A stretch of DNA of 47,223 bases from Sutterella sp. (GTDB lineage Bacteria; Pseudomonadota; Gammaproteobacteria; Burkholderiales; Burkholderiaceae_F): positions 1 to 47,223 of the forward strand of contig JAGBFJ010000104.1 of the NCBI GenBank assembly GCA_017936545.1, written 5' to 3'. This document shows, one piece after another, positions 27,024-34,544 of this stretch. A program made the position numbers and the translations under genes. The notes under the pieces are model-generated. The model searched no databases. It was not told the DNA's origin and saw only the letters and a program-made list of their open reading frames with translations. Each line of letters begins with the position of its first letter. Position 1 is the stretch's first letter.

Positions 27024-27581
27024 TCAGGTTCGAATTGCCAGATCGGCATGCCTGAACGTATTCGTCCAGCGGGCGAAGCGGGCTGCATCCCCGTTGTCGT
27101 CGGAACACTTTTCAAGATAGGCAGCGCCCCATCGGGCCAGGGATTCCGGCTCATAGGTTTCAAAAGGCAGTCCGCCTTCCTCATCCGGCGTCCGTCTGGG
27201 CACTTCGGTCAGAAGTGCTGAGGCATCGGGCACGGCGTCCGACACAGCCTCCGCCGCCAGCAGAAGACCGCCGCGGCCTCGAATGACCGGCAGACCGAAG
27301 GGATCGTCGCCTTCGGCATCATGGATGAGCGGTTCAATCTCTTCAGCCCACAGGGCACGGTCCCTCAGACGGCGCCACAGACGAAAGAACGGCCACAGAA
27401 TAAACGCCGCCCAAAAAGGCGCCGTCAGAAGCGCCGAGACCGACAGCGCCGTCATGTCGACGGTGCCTTCCATCGTGAGGGACGTGCCCAGCATCCCCCA
27501 GATGGCCCAGACCATCCAGGCGCGGCGGATGCGCGAGGCCGGCATGCGGCATCGGATGCGTTGTTCCCACTCGGCGCTCAT
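27024..27581 (-). CDS. Hypothetical membrane-associated protein
   Basis: A 185-residue protein I do not recognise. Two hydrophobic segments (about residues 20-38 and 42-66, containing MVWAIWGMLGTSL and LLTAPFWAAFILWPFF) suggest a membrane hairpin. An acidic, cytoplasmic-looking C-terminal part of about 115 residues follows. GGAGAAAG precedes the ATG. It lies downstream of thg1 on the same strand with a gap of about 120 bases, so it could be co-transcribed. Nothing shows a functional link. Confidence 0.6.
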   Translation of the reverse strand: MSAEWEQRIRCRMPASRIRRAWMVWAIWGMLGTSLTMEGTVDMTALSVSALLTAPFWAAFILWPFFRLWRRLRDRALWAEEIEPLIHDAEGDDPFGLPVIRGRGGLLLAAEAVSDAVPDASALLTEVPRRTPDEEGGLPFETYEPESLARWGAAYLEKCSDDNGDAARFARWTNTFRHADLAIRT

Positions 27582-27702
27582 ATGCTTTCTCCGATGTTGA
27601 ATTCAAGACCGCGCCAATTATCTCATTACTGCCGGCCCGCAGCGCAGCACCTCGCGCCTTCTCCCTCTTCCGCCCAACAGGAAGCGGCTCGAGCCTTCGG
27701 AC

Positions 27703-28500
27703 CTATCTGCCCACGAGTCCGCCGCCGCGTCTCGCGGGACGGACATGGGCCTGCATGACGCCGGAAAGAGTGAGAATAAAATCCTCGGGATCAGGACCGA
27801 CGTCGAAATCGCTCAGAACTCGGCGGGACACAGCAACCTCCTCACCCGTGATCGGATTGCAGGCTTGTTCTGTCAGCTCCTCGAAGCGAAATCCCGTGCC
27901 GCAGCGCTGCCATAGCAGCATCTTCTCAATCGGCATTCCGGCTTCGGCGATGAGTTTGAGTCTATCGGGCTGAGACATCCCGTGAAGAATTTTGGTCGCC
28001 TGAATCGCGTCCGCACCGTCTTTCCGCAGACTCCAGTAGCACCAGGCGCCGACGGCATTGCGCTCGGCGTCCGCCAAACGCCAGCGAAAGTAATCCGTCA
28101 CGTCTTCGGCCGACGCGAAAACCGACACGCGGCAGTCGAATGATGCGGGAAGACCGAGCTTCAGAGAGAAAACCGCGGCAGCCTCGCCTGCCAGAAGGGA
28201 GGTGTATTTCTGAAGACGCCGGCTGAAGGTGGACTCGTCGATGCGGTGAAGCAGCGAAATCTCGTCGCTCTGGGTATAGGCCCAGATGACTGAAAAACCG
28301 CAGTTCATAAGATGACGGACCGTAGCCGTCATCATCTGATGAAACCTCAGGTCGAACGGCCGCTCAAACGGCACGGTTTCCTTAGTCAGCCGCGAAAACC
28401 CGCGCCCGTCGATGCGGGTCACGATCCATCCGGAAGGAATGACAGCATTGCATGCCGCTTCGCTTCGGCGCATCATTGCCTCGAATTCCGACGATCTCAT
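27703..28500 (-). CDS. Bacterial Thg1-like protein (3'-5' RNA nucleotidyltransferase)
   Basis: A 265-residue member of the Thg1 family, which adds nucleotides in the 3'-5' direction to tRNA 5' ends. Bacterial members mostly repair truncated tRNAs templated by the acceptor strand. Catalytic motifs are visible: TRIDGRGFSRL with the first metal-binding Asp near residue 29, and YTQSDEISLL with the second carboxylate pair near residue 77. The bacterial-type segment DYFRWRLADAERNAVGAWCYW follows near residue 140, and a KILHGMS region lies after it. The HINNL motif of eukaryotic enzymes is replaced by ERNAV, as in bacterial homologues. The ATG overlaps the stop of the upstream kinase gene (ATGA), indicating translational coupling. 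Confidence 0.85.
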   Translation of the reverse strand: MRSSEFEAMMRRSEAACNAVIPSGWIVTRIDGRGFSRLTKETVPFERPFDLRFHQMMTATVRHLMNCGFSVIWAYTQSDEISLLHRIDESTFSRRLQKYTSLLAGEAAAVFSLKLGLPASFDCRVSVFASAEDVTDYFRWRLADAERNAVGAWCYWSLRKDGADAIQATKILHGMSQPDRLKLIAEAGMPIEKMLLWQRCGTGFRFEELTEQACNPITGEEVAVSRRVLSDFDVGPDPEDFILTLSGVMQAHVRPARRGGGLVGR

Positions 28501-28943
28501 TGTTCTGCCTCCTTCCAGGGCGTCACGAGAAAACCGCCGCAGCCGTCTGTCTGAGCAAACCAAAGACTGGAAAACCCTTCTTCGAGCCGCGGCATTTCCA
28601 GACGATTGGAAAAATTCGCAATAGCCGTTCTCGGAACCTTGGCTTTACCGGTCCGTCTCTCATTGCGTTCTACGGCTTCCCGAATGACTGAACGGAAAAA
28701 AATGCCGACAACCTCATACCCGGCAGTCTTCGCCGCCTGAATAAACGGACGGCGCACGGCCTCCGTGACGTTCGTGTCGTCCACCGCCGCGCTGCCGCCG
28801 TCTGCAAGAGCAGCCTGAAGCGCATCGAATTCCCTCCGGCGGGTGCCGAGCAGATCCAGGCTCACATGTGCATGAGTCGAACAGAGAAAGGTGCCGACAA
28901 ACGTACTTTTGCCGGTAGCCGGAATACCCATTAACAGGACCAT
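28497..28943 (-). CDS. P-loop polynucleotide-kinase-like protein (AAA_33 type)
   Basis: A 148-residue P-loop kinase. The Walker A is GIPATGKSTF at residues 6-15. LDLLGTRRRE follows, and DDTNVTEAVRR is the segment that in T4 polynucleotide kinase-like proteins holds substrate-binding residues. A basic lid ERNERRTGKAKVP comes next. It lacks the phosphatase domain of full Pnkp. It probably phosphorylates a 5'-hydroxyl or a nucleotide. The 4-bp overlap with the Thg1-like gene makes a joint role in RNA end healing attractive. AGGA precedes the ATG, and the ISL3 element starts only 21 bases upstream, cutting the gene from its native promoter. Confidence 0.75.
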   Translation of the reverse strand: MVLLMGIPATGKSTFVGTFLCSTHAHVSLDLLGTRRREFDALQAALADGGSAAVDDTNVTEAVRRPFIQAAKTAGYEVVGIFFRSVIREAVERNERRTGKAKVPRTAIANFSNRLEMPRLEEGFSSLWFAQTDGCGGFLVTPWKEAEQ

Positions 28944-28956
28944 CTGTCCTGACGGA

Positions 28957-28964
28957 CGAAAAAC
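28957..28964. repeat. Left target-site duplication of the ISL3 element
   Basis: CGAAAAAC immediately outside the left inverted repeat is repeated exactly at 34292-34299 outside the right one. Eight bases is the duplication length expected for ISL3-family transposition. Confidence 0.88.
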
Positions 28965-28988
28965 GAGGCTTCGGGCATACCTGTGGGT
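28965..28988. repeat. Left terminal inverted repeat of the ISL3 element
   Basis: Begins GAGGCTTCGGGC and ends ATACCTGTGGGT. It matches the complement of 34268-34291 at 19 of 24 positions, including the inner 12. Confidence 0.85.
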
Positions 28989-29198
28989 AAAGACTCCTTA
29001 AAGCCCTCCTTGGCATTGTCATAAACATGCCCGGGGCGTAAGCCTGCAGATTGAAGCCGTCAGCGACAACATCACGACATCAGAATGAGCACGACGTGCT
29101 GAACGGGAAGACCGAAGCCTGCTCATTCCATAAACAGAAAAGCCATTGGCATTCAGTAGATTTTTGTTTCCACACTAAAAATCTGGAGCTGAATAGCA

Positions 29199-30172
29199 AT
29201 GGCTTCGACCCATACTTTATTTACTCGCCTCATCAATGTCAAGAACAGCGTCATCACTGATCTGACAATCACTGATACCGTGACAGGGACGCCTACTCTG
29301 GAGGTCGAGATTCGTCCCTACAAGCGGCTTCAGTGCCTCTGCCCTGAATGCGGCAGGAAGTGCCCGAAGTACGATCAGGCATGCCGGACTCCGCGTCGAT
29401 GGCGTGCCACGGACTTCGCGTCCGTCAAAGTGTTTCTGCGCTACGCTCCTCCTCGTATCGAATGCCCGGAGCACGGTGTGCTGACTGCCTCTGTACCGTG
29501 GGCGGATCCTGGGTCTGGCTTCACCCGTGACTTCGACATGACGGTTACTTGGATGGCGATGAACATGAACAAGTCAGCCGTGGCCGAGCTGATGCGCATA
29601 GACTGGGCAACTGTAGGCCGCTGCATCTCCCGAGTTCGACAGCTGCTCGAGCCGGATCCTGCGGTTCGATTTGCAAATCTCAGGCATATAGGCGTAGACG
29701 AAACCAGCTACCGCAAGGGACACAAGTACATCACCGTTGTCATCAATCACGACGACGGTTCAATCGTCTGGGCCCATGAGGGACACGGCAAAGCCGTCTT
29801 CATGAAGTTCCTGAATGAATTGACGCAGGAGCAGAGAGAAGGCATTGAAGTGGTTACAGGGGATGGCGCTCGCTGGGTCGACGATGGGGTTGAGGCAATG
29901 CTGCCGAACTGCCATCGATGCGTCGACTCCTTTCACGTTGTCGAATGGGCGATGAAGGCCTTGGACGATGTACGCGCCGGCATTTGGCGTGAACTTTACA
30001 AGCAGGCCAAACAGGATGCCCAAGCCAGTGCGCAGGCCCCTCAGAGTAAAAGGCTGAAGAATAAGGCACAGCGATCAAAGGAGGCCGCTTCAGAAGTGAA
30101 GGGATCGAAGTACGCGATTGGCAAGGATCCCGGCAACCTGACGAAGCATCAGGAAGAGAAGCTTGCAGTGAT
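29199..30172 (+). pseudogene. ISL3-family transposase, 5' part (interrupted)
   Basis: The first 324 or so residues of an ISL3 transposase. It has a zinc-ribbon-like CPECGRKC near residue 50, a helix-turn-helix (MNKSAVAELMRIDWATVGRC) and the first catalytic Asp in IGVDETSYRKGHKY near residue 168. The second Asp is in VTGDGARW near 224, followed by CVDSFHVVEWAMKALDDVR. The reading frame runs into foreign lysR sequence after AVI. Joining it to 33867 restores the frame and gives about 444 residues, normal for the family. This half lacks the catalytic Glu. Confidence 0.85.
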
Positions 30173-30535
30173 CAGGGCATGGATACCGATGCGAAGCCGG
30201 CCGCTTTCTCCGGCTGCCGCCATGCCGGCGGTCTTCACCGCATGGTCGAGTTGGTCGATGCCTGCGGCTATCCGCTCGACGAAGTGGCGTCCGGCCTCGG
30301 TCAACCGAACACCCCGCGCATGGCGCTCGAACAGAACGATGCCAAGGTCTTCTTCCAGCGCCTTCACGCGGGCGCTGACGCTGGATTGCGCCACGCCGAG
30401 CGCATTGGCGGCGTGGCGGAAGTTCAGATATTCGGCGACGGCGAGAGTGTGAACTAAGGTCATCATCGGCACTCGCCCCGAGAGGAGATGATGGCTCAAC
30501 GGATTTAATCCGTCATTCCTCGTAAGTCTACGCAT
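30170..30535 (-). pseudogene. Truncated LysR-family regulator downstream of tet(G)
   Basis: The N-terminal 120 or so residues of a LysR regulator. The helix-turn-helix is intact (YLNFRHAANALGVAQSSVSA, then RVKALEEDLG), followed by the start of the effector domain up to RLRIGIHALI. There the gene is cut at the junction with the transposase; the frame ends eight codons later in IS sequence. Over 280 bases (30170-30449) it aligns without gaps to 33168-33447 in the complete lysR, with about 30 mismatches counted by eye. This lysR is the usual neighbour of tet(G). It could still make a DNA-binding fragment. Confidence 0.75.
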
Positions 30536-30555
30536 ACCAATTCGCCATGACTCAA

Positions 30556-31731
30556 TCACAATGAAGTTGCGAAAGGTCTGCGTAGTATTGGCAGACATAT
30601 TAAATAGAGGGTCGCGCCGACAATCCAAACCCAACCGTTCCATGCTCCGGCGGTGGCAGAATAGAGTGCTGTGAAGCCAAGCGGTCCTGCGAAAGAGCTT
30701 AGATTGGTGAGGCTCGTTAGCGTTCCCTGCAAAGCCCCTTGCTTGTTACTGCTGACATTGTTTGAGAGCATTGCCTGCAAGGCCGGCATGCCAACACCCC
30801 CGGCGGCAAGCAGCAACAGAATCGGGAACACCATCCATCCCTGCGTGGCAAAAGCCAGAAGAACGAAGCCAGTCGCATCCGCAGCCATGCCAAACAGTAG
30901 CGTGCGCCGCTCTCCAAGCCGGCTTGAAAGCGGGCCGGTAACAAACGCTTGGAAGATCGCATGTGTTGCCCCAAACGCCGCGAGCGACAAACCAACGGTC
31001 GCGGTGTTCCACTGAAAACGGTCCTCGCCATAGATGACCCATAGGGACGCAGGCGCTTGGCCGATCAGTTGAATAATGAAGAAAACTGCGAAAAGCGCAG
31101 CTAGCCCGCGCAAAGCATCATCCAGCCGGAACAGAATGAATGGTTTGATGCGAACCGACTTTCCGGTCCCGCCATGGCTGCGATGAGTTTCCTTGCGCAA
31201 AATGCAGGCAAGCAGGAACGCGAACCCGTTGAGAAGGGCAGCGGCGACAAACGGAGCATGAGCAGAAATACCGCCGAGCATGCCACCAAGTGCTGGCCCG
31301 GCAATCATGCCTGCCCCATAACAGGCCCCCATGTAGCCGAACCAGCGCGCGCGAGAATCTTCCCCCGTCGAATCAGCAATGGTTGAGGCAGCTACAGCTC
31401 CGGTTGCGCCCGTGACGCCGGAGACGAGTCGGCCGATATAGAGCACCCATAAGACCGGCGCAGATGCCATAATCATGTAATCGACTGCGGCTCCCGCAAG
31501 AGAAGCCAGAAGAACCGGACGCCGACCGTAAGCATCCGAAAGTTGTCCAAGCACGGGCGCGAAGACGACCTGCATCAACGCATAGAGCGACAGCAAGGCA
31601 CCATAGTGACCAGCGACCTGCTCTGCTGGCACAAGCTCACGCAAAAGCGTCGGAAGGACGGGCATGATGAGGCCGAGACCCATGGCGTCGAGACCCACGA
31701 TCAGCAGGGCAATGATGGCAGAGCTGCGCAC
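30556..31731 (-). CDS. tet(G): Tet(G) tetracycline efflux MFS pump
   Basis: A 391-residue twelve-helix drug:proton antiporter that exports the tetracycline-magnesium complex from the cytoplasm. The N-terminus MRSSAIIALLIVGLDAMGLG and the tail LPILRRPFATSL are those of class G as I know it. GQLSDAYGRRPVLL is the loop 2-3 motif and contains the key acidic residue. Motif C appears as GAGMIAGPALGG. A few residues differ from the form I remember, so it may be a variant. It is divergent from tetR(G) with two operators between. Full length; expected to confer tetracycline resistance. Confidence 0.95.
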   Translation of the reverse strand: MRSSAIIALLIVGLDAMGLGLIMPVLPTLLRELVPAEQVAGHYGALLSLYALMQVVFAPVLGQLSDAYGRRPVLLASLAGAAVDYMIMASAPVLWVLYIGRLVSGVTGATGAVAASTIADSTGEDSRARWFGYMGACYGAGMIAGPALGGMLGGISAHAPFVAAALLNGFAFLLACILRKETHRSHGGTGKSVRIKPFILFRLDDALRGLAALFAVFFIIQLIGQAPASLWVIYGEDRFQWNTATVGLSLAAFGATHAIFQAFVTGPLSSRLGERRTLLFGMAADATGFVLLAFATQGWMVFPILLLLAAGGVGMPALQAMLSNNVSSNKQGALQGTLTSLTNLSSFAGPLGFTALYSATAGAWNGWVWIVGATLYLICLPILRRPFATSL

Positions 31732-31764
31732 CTGAAACTCCAGCGCCGCTCAATGCGAGCGACT

Positions 31765-31777
31765 TTATCAATGATAA
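31765..31777. promoter_or_regulatory. tet operator 1
   Basis: TTATCAATGATAA is a palindrome around a central A in the tet(G)-tetR interval, the standard TetR-binding core. It would control divergent transcription together with operator 2. Confidence 0.85.
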
Positions 31778-31794
31778 GGACATAGACATATAAC

Positions 31795-31807
31795 TTATCG
31801 GTGATAA
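31795..31807. promoter_or_regulatory. tet operator 2
   Basis: TTATCGGTGATAA is near-palindromic and is centred 30 bases from operator 1, on the tetR side. Confidence 0.82.
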
Positions 31808-31835
31808 ATTGTCAAGCGTTGGCGAAGGAACGTGA

Positions 31836-32462
31836 ATGACCAAACTGGACAAGGGCACCGTGATCGCAGCGGCGCTGGAGCTGCTGAACGAGGTTGGCAT
31901 GGACAACCTGACGACGCGAAAGCTCGCTGAACGCCTCAAGGTTCAGCAGCCTGCGCTTTACTGGCATTTCCAGAACAAGCGCGCGCTGCTTGACGCTCTT
32001 GCGGAGGCGATGTTGATGGAACGCCACACCCGGTCCCTGCCCAAGGAAGGCGAGGACTGGCGGGTGTACCTGAAAGAAAACGCCCTGAGTTTCAGAACGG
32101 CGTTGCTCTCTTATCGCGACGGCGCGCGTATCCATGCGGGCACCCGACCGACAGAACCGAATTTTGGCACCGCCGAGGCACAAATACGCTTTCTCTGCAC
32201 AGCGGGCTTTAGCCCGAAGCGCGCCGTTTGGGCGCTCCGGGCGGTCAGTCACTATGTGGTTGGTTCCGTTCTCGAACAGCAGGCATCTGATGCCGATGAG
32301 AGAATTTCGGACAGGCCAGATGTGTCCGAGCAAGCACCGTCATCCTTCCTGCACGATCTGTTTCACGAGTTGGAAGCAGACGGCACGGATGCTGCGTTCA
32401 ACTTCGGACTCGACAGCCTCATCACCGGTTTCGAGCGGCTACATTTATCTACAATAGATTAG
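31836..32462 (+). CDS. tetR(G): TetR(G) tetracycline-responsive repressor
   Basis: A 208-residue class G Tet repressor. The helix-turn-helix covers about residues 25-45 (TTRKLAERLKVQQPALYWHF). The ligand-binding core contains DGARIHAGTRP and the C-terminal AFNFGLDSLITGFERL. It binds the two operators upstream and leaves them when tetracycline-magnesium binds, derepressing itself and tet(G). GAAGGAACG precedes the ATG. Full length. Confidence 0.95.
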   Translation: MTKLDKGTVIAAALELLNEVGMDNLTTRKLAERLKVQQPALYWHFQNKRALLDALAEAMLMERHTRSLPKEGEDWRVYLKENALSFRTALLSYRDGARIHAGTRPTEPNFGTAEAQIRFLCTAGFSPKRAVWALRAVSHYVVGSVLEQQASDADERISDRPDVSEQAPSSFLHDLFHELEADGTDAAFNFGLDSLITGFERLHLSTID

Positions 32463-32567
32463 AGGCTATCCCCCTCTGCCGCCCGAGTTGCCGCGACACC
32501 GATCCGTCCTGCACAACGCCCATGACTTCCTGGCCCAACTGGCGGTCGATGGTCGGCCGCCAGCCGG

Positions 32568-33539
32568 CTAGATATAGTCGGTGCGGACTAGCTGGCCCAT
32601 GTCGCTGGCGAGGGTGAGCAGGTTACGAAGCGCCGCGCTACGGTTGAACGGCGACCAGATGGCCGAGAACGGAACTGGTTCCGGCTCATCCGCGAACGGG
32701 ACGAAGACGACGCCGGATGTTTTCAGCAGCGACGTAGCCGCACCGGCGATAGTGATGCCGAACCCCTGTCCGAACATGGACAGCAGCGCGCCGCGCCCAA
32801 TGTCGAAGCGCAGGATCGACGGGGCGGGCCAGCGCCCGGCATGACGTAGCACGATATGGCTATGAACTTGCGGGCCGGTGCCCCCATGGCGGACAAGGAA
32901 CGTCTCGCTCGCCAGATCGGCCCATGTGACCGATGATTGCCCGGCGAGCGGATGCCCCTCCGGCAGCGCCGCCACCAGCGGTTCGGTCCAGATCGGGCGG
33001 CTATGGCAGTCGGGCAGTGCGGGCGTGCCGGCAACAAACACCACGTCCAGCCGGTCTGCGCGAAGCTGCATGATCGCATCGCGGGCCGTGCCCTCGGCGA
33101 TCTCGACCTCGATGCCGGGATGTTCCTCCCGATACCGTCCGATCAGATCGGCGAGGAAACTGCGCGGGATTAGGGCGTGGATGCCGATACGAAGCCGGCC
33201 GCACTCGCCTACCGCCGCCATGCCTGCGGTCTTCACCGCATGGTCGAGTTGATCGACGCCGGCCGCGATCCTCTCCACGAAGTGGCGTCCGGCTTCGGTC
33301 AACCGGACGCCCCGCGCATGGCGCTCGAACAGGAGGATGCCAAGGTCTTCTTCCAGCGCCTTCACGCGGGCGCTGACACTCGATTGGGCCACGCCGAGCG
33401 CATTGGCGGCGTGGCGGAAATTGAGATATTCGGCGACGGCGAGCGTCTGGAGGAGCGACGCGAGGGGGATGCGCGATCCGAGCGCGGTCGGCGCTCCCCA
33501 TGGGCGATCAATCGTATGTGTGGCACGACGACGCATCAC
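32568..33539 (-). CDS. LysR-family regulator, complete copy in the resistance segment
   Basis: A 323-residue LysR regulator. The helix-turn-helix is at about residues 40-60 (FRHAANALGVAQSSVSARVK), followed by a full effector-binding domain with LRIGIHALIPRSFLADLI. It is convergent with tetR(G) and starts seven bases after the stop of the truncated DHA2 gene on the same strand, so it probably belonged with that efflux gene originally. Its 5' part is about 89 percent identical at nucleotide level to the truncated lysR next to tet(G), in the same orientation. Confidence 0.88.
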   Translation of the reverse strand: MMRRRATHTIDRPWGAPTALGSRIPLASLLQTLAVAEYLNFRHAANALGVAQSSVSARVKALEEDLGILLFERHARGVRLTEAGRHFVERIAAGVDQLDHAVKTAGMAAVGECGRLRIGIHALIPRSFLADLIGRYREEHPGIEVEIAEGTARDAIMQLRADRLDVVFVAGTPALPDCHSRPIWTEPLVAALPEGHPLAGQSSVTWADLASETFLVRHGGTGPQVHSHIVLRHAGRWPAPSILRFDIGRGALLSMFGQGFGITIAGAATSLLKTSGVVFVPFADEPEPVPFSAIWSPFNRSAALRNLLTLASDMGQLVRTDYI

Positions 33540-33545
33540 TCACCA

Positions 33546-33868
33546 CTAATCGGATTGTTTCAATGGCGGTTTCAACAGCGTCGATGTGACCATTGATGCA
33601 ACTGCGAAGGCGACTAAGAGAGCGCCCCCCCATCCGTAAGCCAGTTGGTTGTCCGTCGTCGCGGCTTGCTCAAGCACAATGACTGTGGTGATCGCGCCCA
33701 GCGCACCGCCAAGACGTTGGGCGATGTTGATAATTGTCGCCGCGTCGCTTGTCTCATTCTTCAAAACAGCGGCATAAGCGGCAGTCATGGCTGGCATTTG
33801 TGCCAATGCCAACCCACCTCCACGGACAAATAGTATAGAAGCTAAGGCGAGTGGCAGCATTGAGGGAT
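33546..33868 (-). pseudogene. 3' end of a DHA2-family MFS efflux gene
   Basis: About 107 C-terminal residues of a fourteen-helix drug:proton antiporter. Readable parts are ASILFVRGGGLALAQMP, then SDAATIINIAQRLGGALGAI (the family's antiporter-like helix) and a final hydrophobic helix ending LLKPPLKQSD. The gene is cut at the GAT junction with the transposase; the open frame beyond it reads IS sequence antisense. Not functional. Confidence 0.75.
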
Positions 33869-34229
33869 TCAGAAGACTCATCCCAGACTCTTCCGTGCCT
33901 ACAGGCTGAAGGAAGTTCTGAGGTACTGCCTGAAGCTGACCGATCCGGAAGAAGCAGCGAAGGAGCTCCAACGCTGGTACTTCTGGGCATCTCACTCTCA
34001 GATCCCTGAGATGAAGGAGCTCGGGAAGAAGATCAAACGTCACACGCAGAACATTCTGAACACCATTACCTATGGACTCAGCAACGCTCGAATTGAAGCT
34101 TGCAACGCGTGCATCAAGCTCCTCATCAAGCGATCCTTTGGCTTTCGCAACATACAGAACATGATCGACATGATCATGATCGAGCGATCGAACCTGAAAG
34201 TTGAGCTTCCGGGAAGGCTCTTAGCCTAG
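33867..34229 (+). pseudogene. ISL3-family transposase, 3' part
   Basis: The last 121 residues of the interrupted transposase: IQKTHPRLFRAYRLKEVL, then a helical region, and NARIEACNACIKLLIKRSFG. The Glu in that last segment is the third catalytic residue. FRNIQNMIDMIM follows. It is in frame with the 5' half when the resistance segment is removed. Confidence 0.85.
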
Positions 34230-34267
34230 AGAGGCAGGGCTTGCCGAGATGCAGGAGTCCTCAGCTG

Positions 34268-34291
34268 ACCCACAGGTATCCACGAAGAGCC
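34268..34291. repeat. Right terminal inverted repeat of the ISL3 element
   Basis: Starts ACCCACAGGTAT and ends GAAGAGCC. Its complement matches the left repeat at 19 of 24 bases. Confidence 0.85.
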
Positions 34292-34299
34292 CGAAAAAC
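34292..34299. repeat. Right target-site duplication of the ISL3 element
   Basis: CGAAAAAC, an exact copy of 28957-28964. Confidence 0.88.
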
Positions 34300-34544
34300 T
34301 GGCTTCTCCATGACGATCTCTCTACACAGTTCGGGAGATCCATTTTGGGCTGTGTCTGCTGCCGGCGGCAAGAACACTTCGCCGGACTGTCTCGCAAATG
34401 CACACATTTTTCTGATTTCTTGCTGAAAATCGGAATGCATGTCCGACTGCGGCCTCAATTGACGCGCCGTGCGGTATAAGGCCTGCCGGATTCGCCCATC
34501 ATTCGCTGTATGATCAAACCATCCGACAAACCGCGAGGTGCCCT
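34300..34544. promoter_or_regulatory. Split divergent promoter region upstream of the DUF169 gene
   Basis: Before the IS insertion this region joined the kinase start to the DUF169 gene. A -10-like TATGAT lies near 34509, with GAGGTG before the DUF169 ATG. The kinase promoter is presumably also here, now more than 5 kb from its gene. Confidence 0.4.

Larger units (their letters stand above)
30170..33868. mobile_element. Tetracycline-resistance segment inserted in the transposase gene
   Basis: A foreign block of 3696 bases with GAT at both edges (30170-30172 and 33866-33868). It carries a truncated lysR, tet(G), tetR(G), a complete lysR and the 3' end of a DHA2 efflux gene. Both edge genes are cut exactly at the GAT. 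It has no transposase, integrase or obvious inverted repeats of its own. tet(G)-tetR-lysR groupings are known from Salmonella genomic island 1 and ISCR-associated regions; no ISCR sequence is seen here. GAT may be a 3-bp target duplication or junction microhomology. Confidence 0.75.
28965..34291 (+). mobile_element. ISL3-family insertion sequence carrying an inserted tet(G) segment
   Basis: A 5327-bp element bounded by 24-base imperfect inverted repeats (28965-28988 and 34268-34291). The inner parts are identical (ATACCTGTGGGT); 19 of 24 bases match overall. An exact 8-bp duplication, CGAAAAAC, flanks it. The encoded transposase is of ISL3 type but is split by a foreign segment of 3696 bases between 30170 and 33868. 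Without the segment the IS would be about 1631 bp, normal for ISL3. The catalytic Glu is in the right half, so the element can probably move only with transposase supplied elsewhere. It landed in the divergent region between the kinase-thg1 operon and the DUF169 gene. Confidence 0.88.

Noticed and set aside
30453..30643. Upstream extension of the truncated lysR frame into the tet(G) gene
   Set aside because: It overlaps the 3' end of tet(G) in another frame. The ATG at 30535 or later gives a normal LysR N-terminus.
33546..34043. floR, the florfenicol exporter that often accompanies tet(G)
   Set aside because: The fragment reads as the C-terminus of a fourteen-helix DHA2 pump, not the FloR C-terminus. 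No floR sequence was found.
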